DNA of 64,000 bases from Gordonia sediminis. Lineage in GTDB: Bacteria > Actinomycetota > Actinomycetes > Mycobacteriales > Mycobacteriaceae. The stretch spans positions 357,713 to 421,712 of the forward strand of contig RZUM01000006.1 of NCBI GenBank assembly GCA_004193205.1, given 5' to 3'. Of this stretch, positions 8,445 to 17,234 are shown piece after piece. A program made the position numbers and the translations under genes. Below the pieces are notes generated by a model, which had not been told where the DNA came from, ran no database searches, and worked only from the letters and a program-made list of their open reading frames with translations. The stretch's first letter is position 1, and every line of letters begins with the position of its first letter.

Positions 8445-10799
8445 CTACACAGGAGCCTGCCAGGCGACTCCCTCGGCCACCGCCTCGGCGATCTCGCTCT
8501 CCGAGTAGCCGGCCCACGCCATCAACTCTCGCGTGTGGGCCCCGCGCTCGGGCGCCAGACGGTGGGGCGGCAGCTTCACATCGCCAATGCGCACCAACAG
8601 GTCGATGAGCCGGATGGTTCCCTGCGGCGCGTTGACGGTCGCCGCACGACGGAGCTCGACGTTCTCCGGGTCGGTCAGGAAGGCGTAGCCGTTGTACGGG
8701 ACGGGTTCGACTGCGGGAACGCCTTCGGACTTCAGTTTCCCCAACGCCTGCGCAGTTGTCATCGACCCGAACAAAAAGGTCAGCTGATCCGCCAGATCCT
8801 CTGCCTCGTCCTCGTCCCACCGGGCTCCCAGCGCGTCGGTCGGCCGTGTGCCGGCGGTCATACTGATGCCGGTGGCGCGTTCGAGGGCAGCGACCTCCTC
8901 GTCGGTTTCGGCCACCACGACGATCCACCCGTCCTCGGTCTCGAAGAGTCGGTTGGTGGGACCGAATCCGAGTTGGAGCGTATCGAGGCGCCCCGCACCG
9001 ATTGGTTCCTTGTCGGATTTCCTGCGCACGATGTGCGAGGTGTGCGCCAATCCGACGTTGAGCTGCGGAACCTCGGCCACCTGGCCCTGTCCGGTGCGCT
9101 GCTGGTGCACCACGCCGAGCAGGATGCCGACGGCGCCGAGCAAACCCGCCCCCGGATCCTCGTTGCCGGGCACATAGATCGGATCGTTGAATCTCCCGGC
9201 CACCTCAAAGGTCTGGCCGGCATAGCCCGATTGCATGGGCGCGAAACTCTGCCGGTTCTTGTCCGGGCCGGTTGAACCCCACCCCATCGCTTGCTGGTAG
9301 ACGACCTCGGGGTTGAGCTTGCGAACCTGCTCGACGCCTAATCCGATGCGCTCGGCGGCACCCGGCCGCATGTTGTGGTGAACGACATCGGCCCACTCGG
9401 AGAGTCGATCGCGCAGTCGCTCCGACTTCGGGTTCTTGAGGTCGAACGCAACCGAACGTTTGCCGGCCTGACAGTTGTGGAAGATGCGGATCTGGCCCCG
9501 CAGCGGATCACCAAATGTCGTCTCGAGCTTGATGACATCCGCACCGAGATCTGCGAGGACGCGCGAGGCCCACGGTCCGGCGTAGTACGAACCGACGTCG
9601 AGGATCTTCAGCCCTTCGAGCGGTGGTACGGCCGTATCATTCTCGTCGACCGGGCCCGACTTCCGGATCGCCGCGGACGCGAGTTGCGCGCGGATCTCTT
9701 CGGAGTGCTCGCCGACGGTCGGCGCCGGACGCCGGACTGTCCCCGGAGTCTTCTCCAGCTTGATCGCCGGACCGACCTGTTCGATCTCGCCGAACTGCGG
9801 GTCGTCAACGGTCACGATGAGCTCGTTGTGCACCACCTGGGGCGCGTCGTAGGCCTCCGTGGGACGGAAGTGCTCGACAGCGCAAACGTCGATCTCCTTG
9901 AAGATCTCCAACCATTCGTCGCGCGTCTTCGAGGCGATGATGTCGGGCACCTCGGCGTCGATGATCCGCTGCTCTTCCTCGGTCAGCAGGATTCCCATGT
10001 CGAGACCGGCCGGGTCGATGCCGATCCGGTCCTCGAGACCGAGCTGGCGGATCATCCGACCCCACGCGCCGAGCGCGCCGGTGTGAGTGCTGAGGTACTC
10101 ACCGTCCTTGCAGATGAACGGGCGGACGATCTGACGAATCTTGCCGCGGCCGGTATGCCACGACGCAGACTCGTCGCCGATCATTCCCCACAGCATCATG
10201 AGGTAGGCCAAAGCGCCGTCGTACAGCGAGGTTTCGACGTATCGGCCGACGCCGTCGATGTGGCGCCGGTACAGTGCCGACAGGATGGCGATGTCGATCA
10301 GATAGCCTGCACCCTGACTGGCGAAGGGCTGCGCCTCGTAGATCGGCCCGTCCCGATAGCCGTCCTGCTCGCCCATCGTGCCGACGATGGCATGGACGAT
10401 GGCGTCGTGTGCAGCCAGATCGGCGTGGCTCCCCTCTTGGCCGAATGCCGTGATCGCTGCATAGATCAGACTCGGGTGCGCCTCGTGCAGCTCCGCGAAG
10501 TCGTATCCAAGGCGTTCGGGCTCCCCCGGCGCCCAGCTGTGCACGAATACGTCGGCGCCGCCGAGGATGTCGTCCAGCACCGCACGGTCATCTGCCTTCT
10601 TGAGATCGAGTTCGATGCTGCGGGTGCCCCGTCTCAGCACTGAGTGTGCCACCGGCTCAATGGACCGGTACGGGTCGCCGCCGGGACGCTCGACCCGGAT
10701 GACGTCGGCGCCGTAGTCGGCCAACAGGCCGGTCGCGAAACCGCCGGCCAGCCCCTCCGATACATCGACGACTGTCAGCCAATCAAGTGGTCCGGACAT
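8445..10799 (-). CDS. Fused double class III (CaiB/BaiF) CoA-transferase
   Basis: 784 aa, about twice the usual 400, made of two class III CoA-transferase modules (about 1-385 and 395-784). Both begin with the family N-terminus (LTVVDVSEGLAGG and LKILDVGSYYAGPWASRVL). Class III enzymes pass CoA between acids through an Asp-bound intermediate. At the Asp position the C-terminal module reads NEDPGAG, with Asp, but the N-terminal one reads FASQGAG, without it, so only the second half may be catalytic. ATG 10799 has an AGGAG site. In this operon it probably activates the substrate acid for acyl-CoA dehydrogenase and hydratase steps. Confidence 0.88.
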   Translation of the reverse strand: MSGPLDWLTVVDVSEGLAGGFATGLLADYGADVIRVERPGGDPYRSIEPVAHSVLRRGTRSIELDLKKADDRAVLDDILGGADVFVHSWAPGEPERLGYDFAELHEAHPSLIYAAITAFGQEGSHADLAAHDAIVHAIVGTMGEQDGYRDGPIYEAQPFASQGAGYLIDIAILSALYRRHIDGVGRYVETSLYDGALAYLMMLWGMIGDESASWHTGRGKIRQIVRPFICKDGEYLSTHTGALGAWGRMIRQLGLEDRIGIDPAGLDMGILLTEEEQRIIDAEVPDIIASKTRDEWLEIFKEIDVCAVEHFRPTEAYDAPQVVHNELIVTVDDPQFGEIEQVGPAIKLEKTPGTVRRPAPTVGEHSEEIRAQLASAAIRKSGPVDENDTAVPPLEGLKILDVGSYYAGPWASRVLADLGADVIKLETTFGDPLRGQIRIFHNCQAGKRSVAFDLKNPKSERLRDRLSEWADVVHHNMRPGAAERIGLGVEQVRKLNPEVVYQQAMGWGSTGPDKNRQSFAPMQSGYAGQTFEVAGRFNDPIYVPGNEDPGAGLLGAVGILLGVVHQQRTGQGQVAEVPQLNVGLAHTSHIVRRKSDKEPIGAGRLDTLQLGFGPTNRLFETEDGWIVVVAETDEEVAALERATGISMTAGTRPTDALGARWDEDEAEDLADQLTFLFGSMTTAQALGKLKSEGVPAVEPVPYNGYAFLTDPENVELRRAATVNAPQGTIRLIDLLVRIGDVKLPPHRLAPERGAHTRELMAWAGYSESEIAEAVAEGVAWQAPV

Positions 10800-10859
10800 T
10801 GGATACTCCTTTGCTTTCGAAAATTCGAGTCGGTGGCACATAGAGCCCAGAAGGCGTGG

Positions 10860-12086
10860 TCAACCCTGGACATGTGCGGACAGTCCACTTCTGAAGCGCG
10901 GATGGGCAATGTCGATCAGCGCCCGGGCGCGTTCGGTGGTGGTGCGTCCACGCAGTTCGGCGACACCGAACTCGGTGATGACCGTGTCGATGTCACTGCG
11001 CGCGGTCGTGGTGATGCCCGACGGGATGCTGGGCGTGATCCGGGAGATCTCACCGGATCGGTCGGTCGATGCCAAGGCTATGATCGAACGCCCTCCGCGC
11101 GATGCCGCTGCACCCCTGATGAAGTCGACCTGACCACCTATCGCACCCATGTACTTCATGCCGGCCATCTCGCTGTTGACCTGGCCGGTCAGATCTATTT
11201 CGATCGCTGAGTTGATCGATACGAACTTGTCGAGTTTCGCCAGCACGTCGTGTGCATGCGTGACAGTCACGGGCCGGAACATGATCTCGTCGTTTTGCGA
11301 GACCTGCTTGTACAAGTCGCGGGTACCGAATACCGAGCCGATCACCGAGTGGCCCGGAAACACATCTTTGCCCTCGTTGGTCACGGCCCCACTGAGATGG
11401 AGTTTCATCAGTTCGTCCGTCATCAGACCGCTGTGGATTCCGAGATTCCGATGTCCGTGCAGTTCATGCAGGATCATGTCGGGCACTGTTCCGATACCGA
11501 CCTGAATCTGACTGCCGTCGTCGATGAGTTCCGCAGCGAATTGTCCGATGCGGCGCGCCTGTTCAGTCGTGGCTGCCGGCGCCACTTCGAGCAACGGCAT
11601 ATCGACGTATTCGTAGGCATCCACATCGTCCAGCGACACCATCGTCGAACCCGGTGTGTACGGCATCGCGGTGTTCACCTGAGCGATCACCGTCCGCGCT
11701 CCGGCGATCGCAGCCTGGAGGTAATCATCGACGATCCCCACCGAATGGCGTCCATCTCGCGACTCGGCGCTGAGGTGGAGAAGCACCACATCTGGCGCAA
11801 GCCGATCCTCGAAGAGAGCGGGAATCTGCGAGAGATGACAGGGAATCACTTGGCACGCATCACGCGCCACCAATCGGCGGGCAGTGCCCAGCGCACCGAA
11901 GGACAGAAAGGACAAGCGTGAAGCCGCGTCGAACGTGTCCGAGAACAGTGTGCCGATGAACAGCCGCACTGCCGGTAGTTGGTGTTCATCCGCGACGAGC
12001 TGGCGGGTGAGCGACAGCGGTTCGGCTGTGCCCTGTGGAACGACGATGAGGTCGTTCTCTCTTAGATGCTGTGCGAAGTCGATCAT
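10860..12086 (-). CDS. Acetyl-CoA hydrolase/transferase family protein
   Basis: 408-aa class I CoA-transferase fold, related to 4-hydroxybutyrate CoA-transferase and acetyl-CoA hydrolase. N-terminal (about 1-185) and C-terminal (about 190-400) halves are visible; the C-terminal half contains GIGTVPD, GIHSGLMTDE and AVTNEGKD, the last a plausible location for the catalytic Glu. It probably moves CoA from acetyl- or succinyl-CoA to a pathway acid. A second CoA-transferase type lies immediately downstream, which suggests two distinct CoA-transfer steps or one backup. The start at 12086 has only a weak GGGG site, so an internal start is possible. Confidence 0.83.
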   Translation of the reverse strand: MIDFAQHLRENDLIVVPQGTAEPLSLTRQLVADEHQLPAVRLFIGTLFSDTFDAASRLSFLSFGALGTARRLVARDACQVIPCHLSQIPALFEDRLAPDVVLLHLSAESRDGRHSVGIVDDYLQAAIAGARTVIAQVNTAMPYTPGSTMVSLDDVDAYEYVDMPLLEVAPAATTEQARRIGQFAAELIDDGSQIQVGIGTVPDMILHELHGHRNLGIHSGLMTDELMKLHLSGAVTNEGKDVFPGHSVIGSVFGTRDLYKQVSQNDEIMFRPVTVTHAHDVLAKLDKFVSINSAIEIDLTGQVNSEMAGMKYMGAIGGQVDFIRGAAASRGGRSIIALASTDRSGEISRITPSIPSGITTTARSDIDTVITEFGVAELRGRTTTERARALIDIAHPRFRSGLSAHVQG

Positions 12087-12110
12087 GCCCCTGCTGCTTT
12101 CATGATTCTG

Positions 12111-12869
12111 TCACTTTCCGGTCCACTGCGGCGTGCGCCGCTCTTGGAAGGCCTTCGGGCCTTCGAGCGCGTCGTCGCTCAGGTACACCGGTTCCCAGAG
12201 CTTCTCGGCCTCGCGGTAGGCGCGTGCGCGCTCCTGCTCTGCGGCAAGATGCACGGTGCGCTTGGCGGCCGCCACCGACAGCGGTGCGTTGGCCGCGATA
12301 CCTTCTGCCAGTTTCTGCGTCACCGCCCGCAATTGGTCCTGCGGTACAACGCGGTTCACCAGGCCAAGGGTGTACGCGCGGTGGGCATCGATCGGATCCC
12401 CGGTCAGGAGTATCTCCATCGCAACACGCGGTGGCATCAGCCAGGGCAGCGGCACGGCCCACGGGGCCCCGCGGCCGACCTTGACTTCGGTGATGGCGAA
12501 GCGTGCGTGCTCGGCCGCCACGACCAGGTCGCAGTTCTGCGAGAGGAGGAAGCCACCGGCGTAGGCGACGCCGTTGACCGCCGCGATGATCGGCTTCGAC
12601 ACGTCGATCGTCCGACCGGGCTGCGGGATGTAGTCGATCGGTGGTACCCGCGTCGATTGGTCGGCCATCTCCTTGAGGTCACCGCCCGCGGAGAATGCGC
12701 GGTCGCCGGCTCCGGTCAGGACCAGCACCGCGGCGCGCTCATCATCGTTGAAGCGCTGCATGCCGGCCGCGAGGCCTTCGCGGACTTCTTTGTTCAGCGC
12801 GTTGCGCGCCTCGGGTCGATTGATTGTCAACCAGGCGACCGGGCCCTCGAGGGCATACTCGACAGACAT
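12111..12869 (-). CDS. Enoyl-CoA hydratase/isomerase family protein
   Basis: 252-aa crotonase-fold protein. The oxyanion-hole segments AFSAGGDLKEMAD (58-70) and NGVAYAGG (99-106) are present, as are both hydratase glutamates, E128 (AITEVKVG) and E152 (RVAMEILLTG). A true hydratase adding water across a 2-enoyl-CoA double bond is therefore likely, although ring-hydrolysing relatives cannot be excluded. ATG 12869 is preceded by GAGGAAC. It lies 11 bp after the acyl-CoA dehydrogenase, the enzyme that would create its substrate, inside the long CoA operon. Confidence 0.92.
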   Translation of the reverse strand: MSVEYALEGPVAWLTINRPEARNALNKEVREGLAAGMQRFNDDERAAVLVLTGAGDRAFSAGGDLKEMADQSTRVPPIDYIPQPGRTIDVSKPIIAAVNGVAYAGGFLLSQNCDLVVAAEHARFAITEVKVGRGAPWAVPLPWLMPPRVAMEILLTGDPIDAHRAYTLGLVNRVVPQDQLRAVTQKLAEGIAANAPLSVAAAKRTVHLAAEQERARAYREAEKLWEPVYLSDDALEGPKAFQERRTPQWTGK

Positions 12870-12880
12870 TTTCTTGTTCC

Positions 12881-14047
12881 TCAGTAGGACTTCGGCAGGC
12901 CGAGAGCGTGCATGGAGAGGTAGTTCAACACCATTTCCTGGCTCACGGGCGCGAGCCTCATCAGCCTGGCCTCGCGGAAGTACCGCTCGACGTCGTACTC
13001 CCGGGCGTAACCCATGCCCCCGTGTGTTTGCATCGCCCGGTCAGCGGCGAAGAAGGCCGCGTCGGCGCACAGGTATTTGGCCATGTTGGCCTCGGCACCG
13101 CACTTCTGTCCTCGGTCGTAGAGCCACGCGGCCTTGCGAGCCATAAGGCGAGCGGCCTCGAGTCGCATGTGCGCCTCGGCCAGCGGGAAGGCGATGCCCT
13201 GATTCTGACCGATCGGGCGATCGAATACGACCCGCTCGTTGGCGTAGGTGGTGGCCTTCTCGAGCGCCGCGGTACCGATACCGAGAGATTCATGTGCCAA
13301 CAGGACCCGTTCAGGATTCAACCCATCGAGCAGATAGCGGAAACCCTTACCTTCTTCGCCCACCCGAGCTGATTCGGGGACACGGAGTTCGTCGATGAAC
13401 ACCTGGTAGCTCTGTACCGCGTTGCGCCCCATTTTCGGGATCGCCTGCAACTGCACTTTCTCCGGATCGATGTCGATGAGGAACAGACTGATCCCATCAG
13501 TCGACTTCGACACCTCCTCGCGGCGGGTGGTGCGGCAGGCCAGCACCATCTTCGTGGATTGTGCCGCCTTGGTGATCCACACCTTTCGCCCGCTGATGAC
13601 GTACCCCGACCCGTCCTTCTTGGCAAAGGTCGAGATGCGTGAGGTGTCGGTCCCGGCATCAGGTTCGGTCAGGCCGAAACACACGTGCAGGGACCCGTTT
13701 GCCGCTTGCGGCAACACCTCTTCGCGCATCTCGTCCGAGCCGTGCTTGGTGACGGTGTTGATGCCGAAGATCGTGGGGTGCAGAGGCGAGCAACCGTTCA
13801 TCGCGGCACCGGACGCCGCCACTTCTTCAAGTAGCAAGGCCGCTTCCGTGACGCCCATGCCCGCGCCGCCGTATTGCTCGGGAATCGCCATGCCCAACCA
13901 GCCGCCTTCGGCAAAGGCGTTGTAGAAGTCCCACGGGAACTCGTGCTCCTCGTCCATCTTCCGCCAGTACTCATCGGGAAACTTGCCGCACAGTTCCCGG
14001 ACAGCCTTCTTGATGACCAGTTGGTCGCTGGTGAGGTCGAACTCCAT
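12881..14047 (-). CDS. Acyl-CoA dehydrogenase
   Basis: 388-aa FAD-dependent acyl-CoA dehydrogenase introducing an alpha-beta double bond and passing electrons to ETF. The family segments CFGLTEPDAGTDTS and KVWITKA (FAD/substrate binding) and QTHGGMGYAREYDVERYFRE (C-terminal) are clear. After the last motif it reads RLAPVSQEMVLN rather than the usual EGTSEIQ, so the catalytic base is not where short-chain enzymes have it; a subfamily using another position is likely. It is 6 bp downstream of the CitE-like lyase and 11 bp upstream of the hydratase, giving a dehydrogenation-hydration-cleavage set. Confidence 0.93.
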   Translation of the reverse strand: MEFDLTSDQLVIKKAVRELCGKFPDEYWRKMDEEHEFPWDFYNAFAEGGWLGMAIPEQYGGAGMGVTEAALLLEEVAASGAAMNGCSPLHPTIFGINTVTKHGSDEMREEVLPQAANGSLHVCFGLTEPDAGTDTSRISTFAKKDGSGYVISGRKVWITKAAQSTKMVLACRTTRREEVSKSTDGISLFLIDIDPEKVQLQAIPKMGRNAVQSYQVFIDELRVPESARVGEEGKGFRYLLDGLNPERVLLAHESLGIGTAALEKATTYANERVVFDRPIGQNQGIAFPLAEAHMRLEAARLMARKAAWLYDRGQKCGAEANMAKYLCADAAFFAADRAMQTHGGMGYAREYDVERYFREARLMRLAPVSQEMVLNYLSMHALGLPKSY

Positions 14048-14053
14048 GATGTC

Positions 14054-14878
14054 CTAGTTCTCCGTTCGAGTCATGATCGTGTGCGCGTGCTGATAAAGCG
14101 GTTTGTCAACCATCTGGCCCTGATACTGGAAGACTCCGGGACCATTCACCGCCACAGCGTCGAGCAGCCCTCGGGCCCAGGTGATCTGCTCGTCGCTGGG
14201 TGCGTACGCTCTTCTGATCGGCTGCACCTGATCGGGATGGATGCACCCTTTCGCCGCGAATCCCATGTCGCACGCGAAGCGGCTCTCGGCTTCCAGCGCC
14301 TCAGGGTCTCGGATGTCGAGGAAGACTGCGTCGATCGCGGCTTTCCCGGCGGCAGTTGCCGCGAAGAGCACCTCCGACCGCGCGTACTCGATTGGCGAGT
14401 GGTACGCGCCGCTCGGCGAGCGACTGGACCGGCCTCCGAGGTCTGCGGTCAGATCCTCCGCTCCGAAGAACAGCGCCGCACAGTTCTCCGCTTCGGCTAT
14501 CTCCCGACTGTTGACGACACCGCGTACCGTCTCGCACAGGGCAATCACCGTCAGATCAGGTGTCTTCAGCAGGTGGGCGGCCGATTCGACCTTTGGCAGC
14601 ACGACTTTCGTGGCGCCGACATCACGCAGCATGTCGACATCTGCGGCATACCACGGTGAATCGAGGCCGTTGATGCGCACGAAGAACTTGTCCGGGTCAC
14701 CGCGGAGGTGCTCGCGCACGTTCTCACGTGCCGACGATTTCTCTTCGTCGTCGGGCGCGATGGCGTCCTCGAGGTCGATGATGACCGCGTCGGCAGCGGA
14801 GAGCGCCTTCTCGAACCGAGCCGGACGATTCGCCGGGCAGAAGAGAAGCGACGGGCCGATTGTCGGGAGCACGCTCAT
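14054..14878 (-). CDS. CitE-like HpcH/HpaI aldolase family acyl-CoA lyase
   Basis: 274 aa, of the citrate-lyase beta-subunit type. These Mg-dependent enzymes cleave 3-hydroxy-3-carboxy acyl-CoA thioesters such as malyl-CoA, citramalyl-CoA or (hydroxymethyl)glutaryl-CoA. Seen: the N-terminal strand SLLFCPANRP, the IIDLEDA metal motif near 34-40, a central Glu in ALCETVRGV and GAEDLTADLG near 143-152. Its usual product is acetyl-, glyoxylyl- or pyruvate-type, so with the neighbouring dehydrogenase and hydratase it could complete a beta-oxidation-like chain cut. It overlaps the DoxX gene upstream by 4 bp. Confidence 0.87.
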   Translation of the reverse strand: MSVLPTIGPSLLFCPANRPARFEKALSAADAVIIDLEDAIAPDDEEKSSARENVREHLRGDPDKFFVRINGLDSPWYAADVDMLRDVGATKVVLPKVESAAHLLKTPDLTVIALCETVRGVVNSREIAEAENCAALFFGAEDLTADLGGRSSRSPSGAYHSPIEYARSEVLFAATAAGKAAIDAVFLDIRDPEALEAESRFACDMGFAAKGCIHPDQVQPIRRAYAPSDEQITWARGLLDAVAVNGPGVFQYQGQMVDKPLYQHAHTIMTRTEN

Positions 14879-15468
14879 GACGACTGCTCTGAGGCGCTCG
14901 GCACTGCCGCGGTCGGTTCATCGACACCATTCGGTGCGGGCTTGCGCCAGAAGAGCGCGAGCTGCCCGGCGCCGGCCAGTACGCCGAGGCCCAGAGCGAG
15001 CATGCCTCGCTGAGCGCTTGTCAGGCGATTGTCGAGGCCGAGCATGTTGTCGATGCTGTAGCGTCCAGGTCCCAGCGCGGCGACGGCCACCGCTGCGGCC
15101 CCCAGATTCAACACATATTCGTAGCCCTCATCGGTGATGAAGAAGCCGTTGGGCTGATGCACCGACCGTGCAGCAACCACCATCGTTCCGACAACCGCCG
15201 AGGACGCGATCGGCGTTGCGGCTCCGACAATCAGCGCCGCCCCTGCGCCGGCTTCGACCACCCCGCTCGCCACCGCTTGAGCGCGTGGCTGTCGAAAGCC
15301 GATGGAGCCGAACCATCCCGCTGTCCCGTCGAGAGACCTGCCGTGCTTGACGCCGTGCGCAATCATTGTCGCACCGACGATTGTCCTCAGGGCAAGACGT
15401 CCCACCGCCTGGCCGGCCTTACCCGTTGCTCGGCCACTGCACGTAACCCGCGACTTCACGCCGGTCAT
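14875..15468 (-). CDS. DoxX family membrane protein
   Basis: 197-aa integral membrane protein with about four predicted helices (near 25-45, 65-90, 95-115 and 150-170), matching the DoxX/DoxD-like family. The family's role is poorly defined; members appear in redox or thiol-related membrane complexes and often at the head of catabolic operons. ATG 15468 has a GGAGGG site, and the stop overlaps the next start as ATGA. It is the first gene of an operon of about 8.6 kb running to 6859. Two palindromic operators lie in the promoter gap upstream. Confidence 0.83.
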   Translation of the reverse strand: MTGVKSRVTCSGRATGKAGQAVGRLALRTIVGATMIAHGVKHGRSLDGTAGWFGSIGFRQPRAQAVASGVVEAGAGAALIVGAATPIASSAVVGTMVVAARSVHQPNGFFITDEGYEYVLNLGAAAVAVAALGPGRYSIDNMLGLDNRLTSAQRGMLALGLGVLAGAGQLALFWRKPAPNGVDEPTAAVPSASEQSS

Positions 15469-15635
15469 CTAGCCCTCCTCACTGGTTGGAATGGGTGGTC
15501 CGCAGGGGACATTTCCCATCCGCGGACCACCCACGTCTCGAAGCGCCTCGGCATTCAGGTCGCTCTCCCGGCTGGGTGAACGAGTGCTCGTCACGTTCGC
15601 TTGTCGCTGTGTTCCAGATCACGACTTCCAGGATT

Positions 15636-15648
15636 ACCGTAATACGGT
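15636..15648. promoter_or_regulatory. GntR-type operator site 3 (perfect ACCGTAATACGGT)
   Basis: Perfect 13/13 match, extending to a 15-bp palindrome at 15635-15649 (TACCGTAATACGGTA). It lies 168 bp upstream of the DoxX-led operon. Confidence 0.78.
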
Positions 15649-15753
15649 AGACCATGAAACGCAACTTCCGGCCCCGATTCCGCGCCGGACGAAGCCACGC
15701 CCTGGCGACGTTGTAGACGGTTCCCTTCATGGCAGCCTTGCGCCCACGAGATT

Positions 15754-15766
15754 CCCGTAATACGGT
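15754..15766. promoter_or_regulatory. GntR-type operator site 4 (CCCGTAATACGGT)
   Basis: 12 of 13 bases match. It is 67 bp upstream of the preferred amidohydrolase start at 15833, close enough to cover that promoter. Confidence 0.75.
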
Positions 15767-15832
15767 ATTCTCACTAGAGGTGATCTGCGCCACATGGCGC
15801 GCACGCGAAACCTCTGTTCAAAGGAGATGATT

Positions 15833-16999
15833 TTGTACAAGCTGTTCAGCGTCGACGATCATGTCATCGAGCCGGCGCACGTCTGGTCCGACTACGTGCC
15901 CGCCAAGTACAAAGACCGCGCTCCGCATGTGGTCGAGGAAGATGGCCGTCAGATCTGGGTCTGGGAAGGTGGCCGCGAAACCACGATGGGTCTCAACGCC
16001 GTTGCCGGGAAGCCGCGTGAGGAGTGGGGCCTGGAGCCGGCCCGCTTCGAGGACATGATCCCGGGATGTTACGACCCGGAGGAGCGACGCAAAGACCTGC
16101 TCTCGAACGGCATCTTCGGCTCGCTCGCATTTCCCACGCTCCCCGGATTCGGTGGCCGAAAGTTCGCGACGTTCGAAGACAAGGATCTGGCGCTGGCATG
16201 CGTGCGCGCCTGGAACGACTACATGTTGGAGGAGTGGTGCGCAGCCGCCCCTGACATGTTCGTGCCCATGACAATCGTGCCGGTCTGGGATGTGGATCTC
16301 GCCGTCGCCGAGCTCGAACGAAGCGTCGAGAAGGGTTCCAAAGCTCTGTGCTGGCTGGAGAACCCGGCGAAAGTCGGACAGCCCGGCTACCACAGCGGCT
16401 ACTGGGACAAGCTGTTTGCGGCGACGCAGGCGATGGACATTCCGGTGTGTATGCACATCGGCTCCAGTGGCGCGAGTAGTTTGGGAACCGCCGAAGAAGA
16501 GGACAACCAGATCGATGTGGTTCAGATCGCGTCCGCGTTCACGACCGCAGCGCATTGCGCCATCAACATGATGTGCAGCCCGATTCCGCGAAAGTTCCCC
16601 GATATCAAGCTCGTCTGGTCTGAAGGCGGCATCGGGTGGATCGGCGCGGCACTCGAGCGAGCGGACCGCCAATGGGATCGTCACAAGTACTGGACGCACC
16701 TGGAGGATGCCCACATCACGCCGTCCGAGGTGGCGCGACGCAACATGTGGTTCTGCATGATCGAGGAGCCGATCGGTTTCAAGTACCGTCACGACTTCGA
16801 AATCGACCGCATCCTGTGGGAGTCGGACTATCCGCACGCCGATACTCCGTTCCCGCGCGCCCAGGCCGGCGCGAAGGAGGTCTTCGAGGGCGTGCCGCAG
16901 GACGAGGTGGACAAGGTCACTCACCAGAACGCAGAGAAGCTCTTCGATTTCAAGCTGAACGACGAGTTGGTAGCGGCGTACCTGACTCCCAACGCCTGA
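15833..16999 (+). CDS. Amidohydrolase family protein (amidohydrolase-2)
   Basis: 388-aa metal-dependent TIM-barrel protein. The usual N-terminal HxH is absent; SVDDHVIEP takes its place, the form seen in many actinobacterial members. CMHIGSSG near 207-214, LVWSEGGIGW and WESDYPHADTPFP supply the later His/Glu/Asp ligands. A hydrolase or decarboxylase acting on an aromatic or ring-derived acid is inferred. TTG at 15833 is preferred: AAGGAG (15821-15826) lies 6 nt before it, while the in-frame ATG at 15827 directly abuts that site. It is divergent from the CoA operon and behind an operator, so both probably serve the same pathway. Confidence 0.85.
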   Translation: MYKLFSVDDHVIEPAHVWSDYVPAKYKDRAPHVVEEDGRQIWVWEGGRETTMGLNAVAGKPREEWGLEPARFEDMIPGCYDPEERRKDLLSNGIFGSLAFPTLPGFGGRKFATFEDKDLALACVRAWNDYMLEEWCAAAPDMFVPMTIVPVWDVDLAVAELERSVEKGSKALCWLENPAKVGQPGYHSGYWDKLFAATQAMDIPVCMHIGSSGASSLGTAEEEDNQIDVVQIASAFTTAAHCAINMMCSPIPRKFPDIKLVWSEGGIGWIGAALERADRQWDRHKYWTHLEDAHITPSEVARRNMWFCMIEEPIGFKYRHDFEIDRILWESDYPHADTPFPRAQAGAKEVFEGVPQDEVDKVTHQNAEKLFDFKLNDELVAAYLTPNA

Positions 17000-17028
17000 T
17001 CGCGTCGCCCACAACTCAACACATGTCG

Positions 17029-17076
17029 GGCCCCGTGGCCATCGGCGTCCATTCGGACGGCGCCGGCCACGGGGCC
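17029..17076 (+). terminator. Nested hairpin after the amidohydrolase
   Basis: Perfect 12-bp arms (17029-17040, 17065-17076) enclosing a second inverted repeat in the loop. It is 30 bp after the stop; no clear T-tract. Confidence 0.65.
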
Positions 17077-17234
17077 GATGTGTTCGCTGCCGGTTTGGCC
17101 GGCCAAGTGGTGCTCTTCGGAAATTCGTCCGGGGTATTCGGTGGAGCGATGGGCGACTGGCAAGGCGGAAGAGCCAGCGATGACAGCGTCATCGTGACTG
17201 ACGACAACGCAGCCAGTCGTTCATCGAACGCCGC

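Larger units (their letters stand above)
15469..15832. other. Divergent promoter region with two operators
   Basis: 364-bp gap between the DoxX-led operon (minus) and the amidohydrolase gene (plus). It holds two copies of the 13-bp palindrome, centres 118 bp apart. Open frames here show no recognisable protein and are not called. Confidence 0.7.

Noticed and set aside
9375-10643. 422-codon open frame antisense to the double CoA-transferase
   Set aside because: It mirrors a real gene in high-GC DNA and has no domain-like sequence or ribosome site.
14054-14878. Citrate lyase beta subunit proper
   Set aside because: No alpha or gamma citrate lyase genes are present; only the CitE-like fold is supported.
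15479-15793. 104-codon minus-strand frame in the divergent promoter gap
   Set aside because: It would cover both operator sites and has no family similarity.
15818-17014. 398-codon open frame antisense to the amidohydrolase
   Set aside because: Shadow frame; the plus strand carries an unmistakable amidohydrolase.
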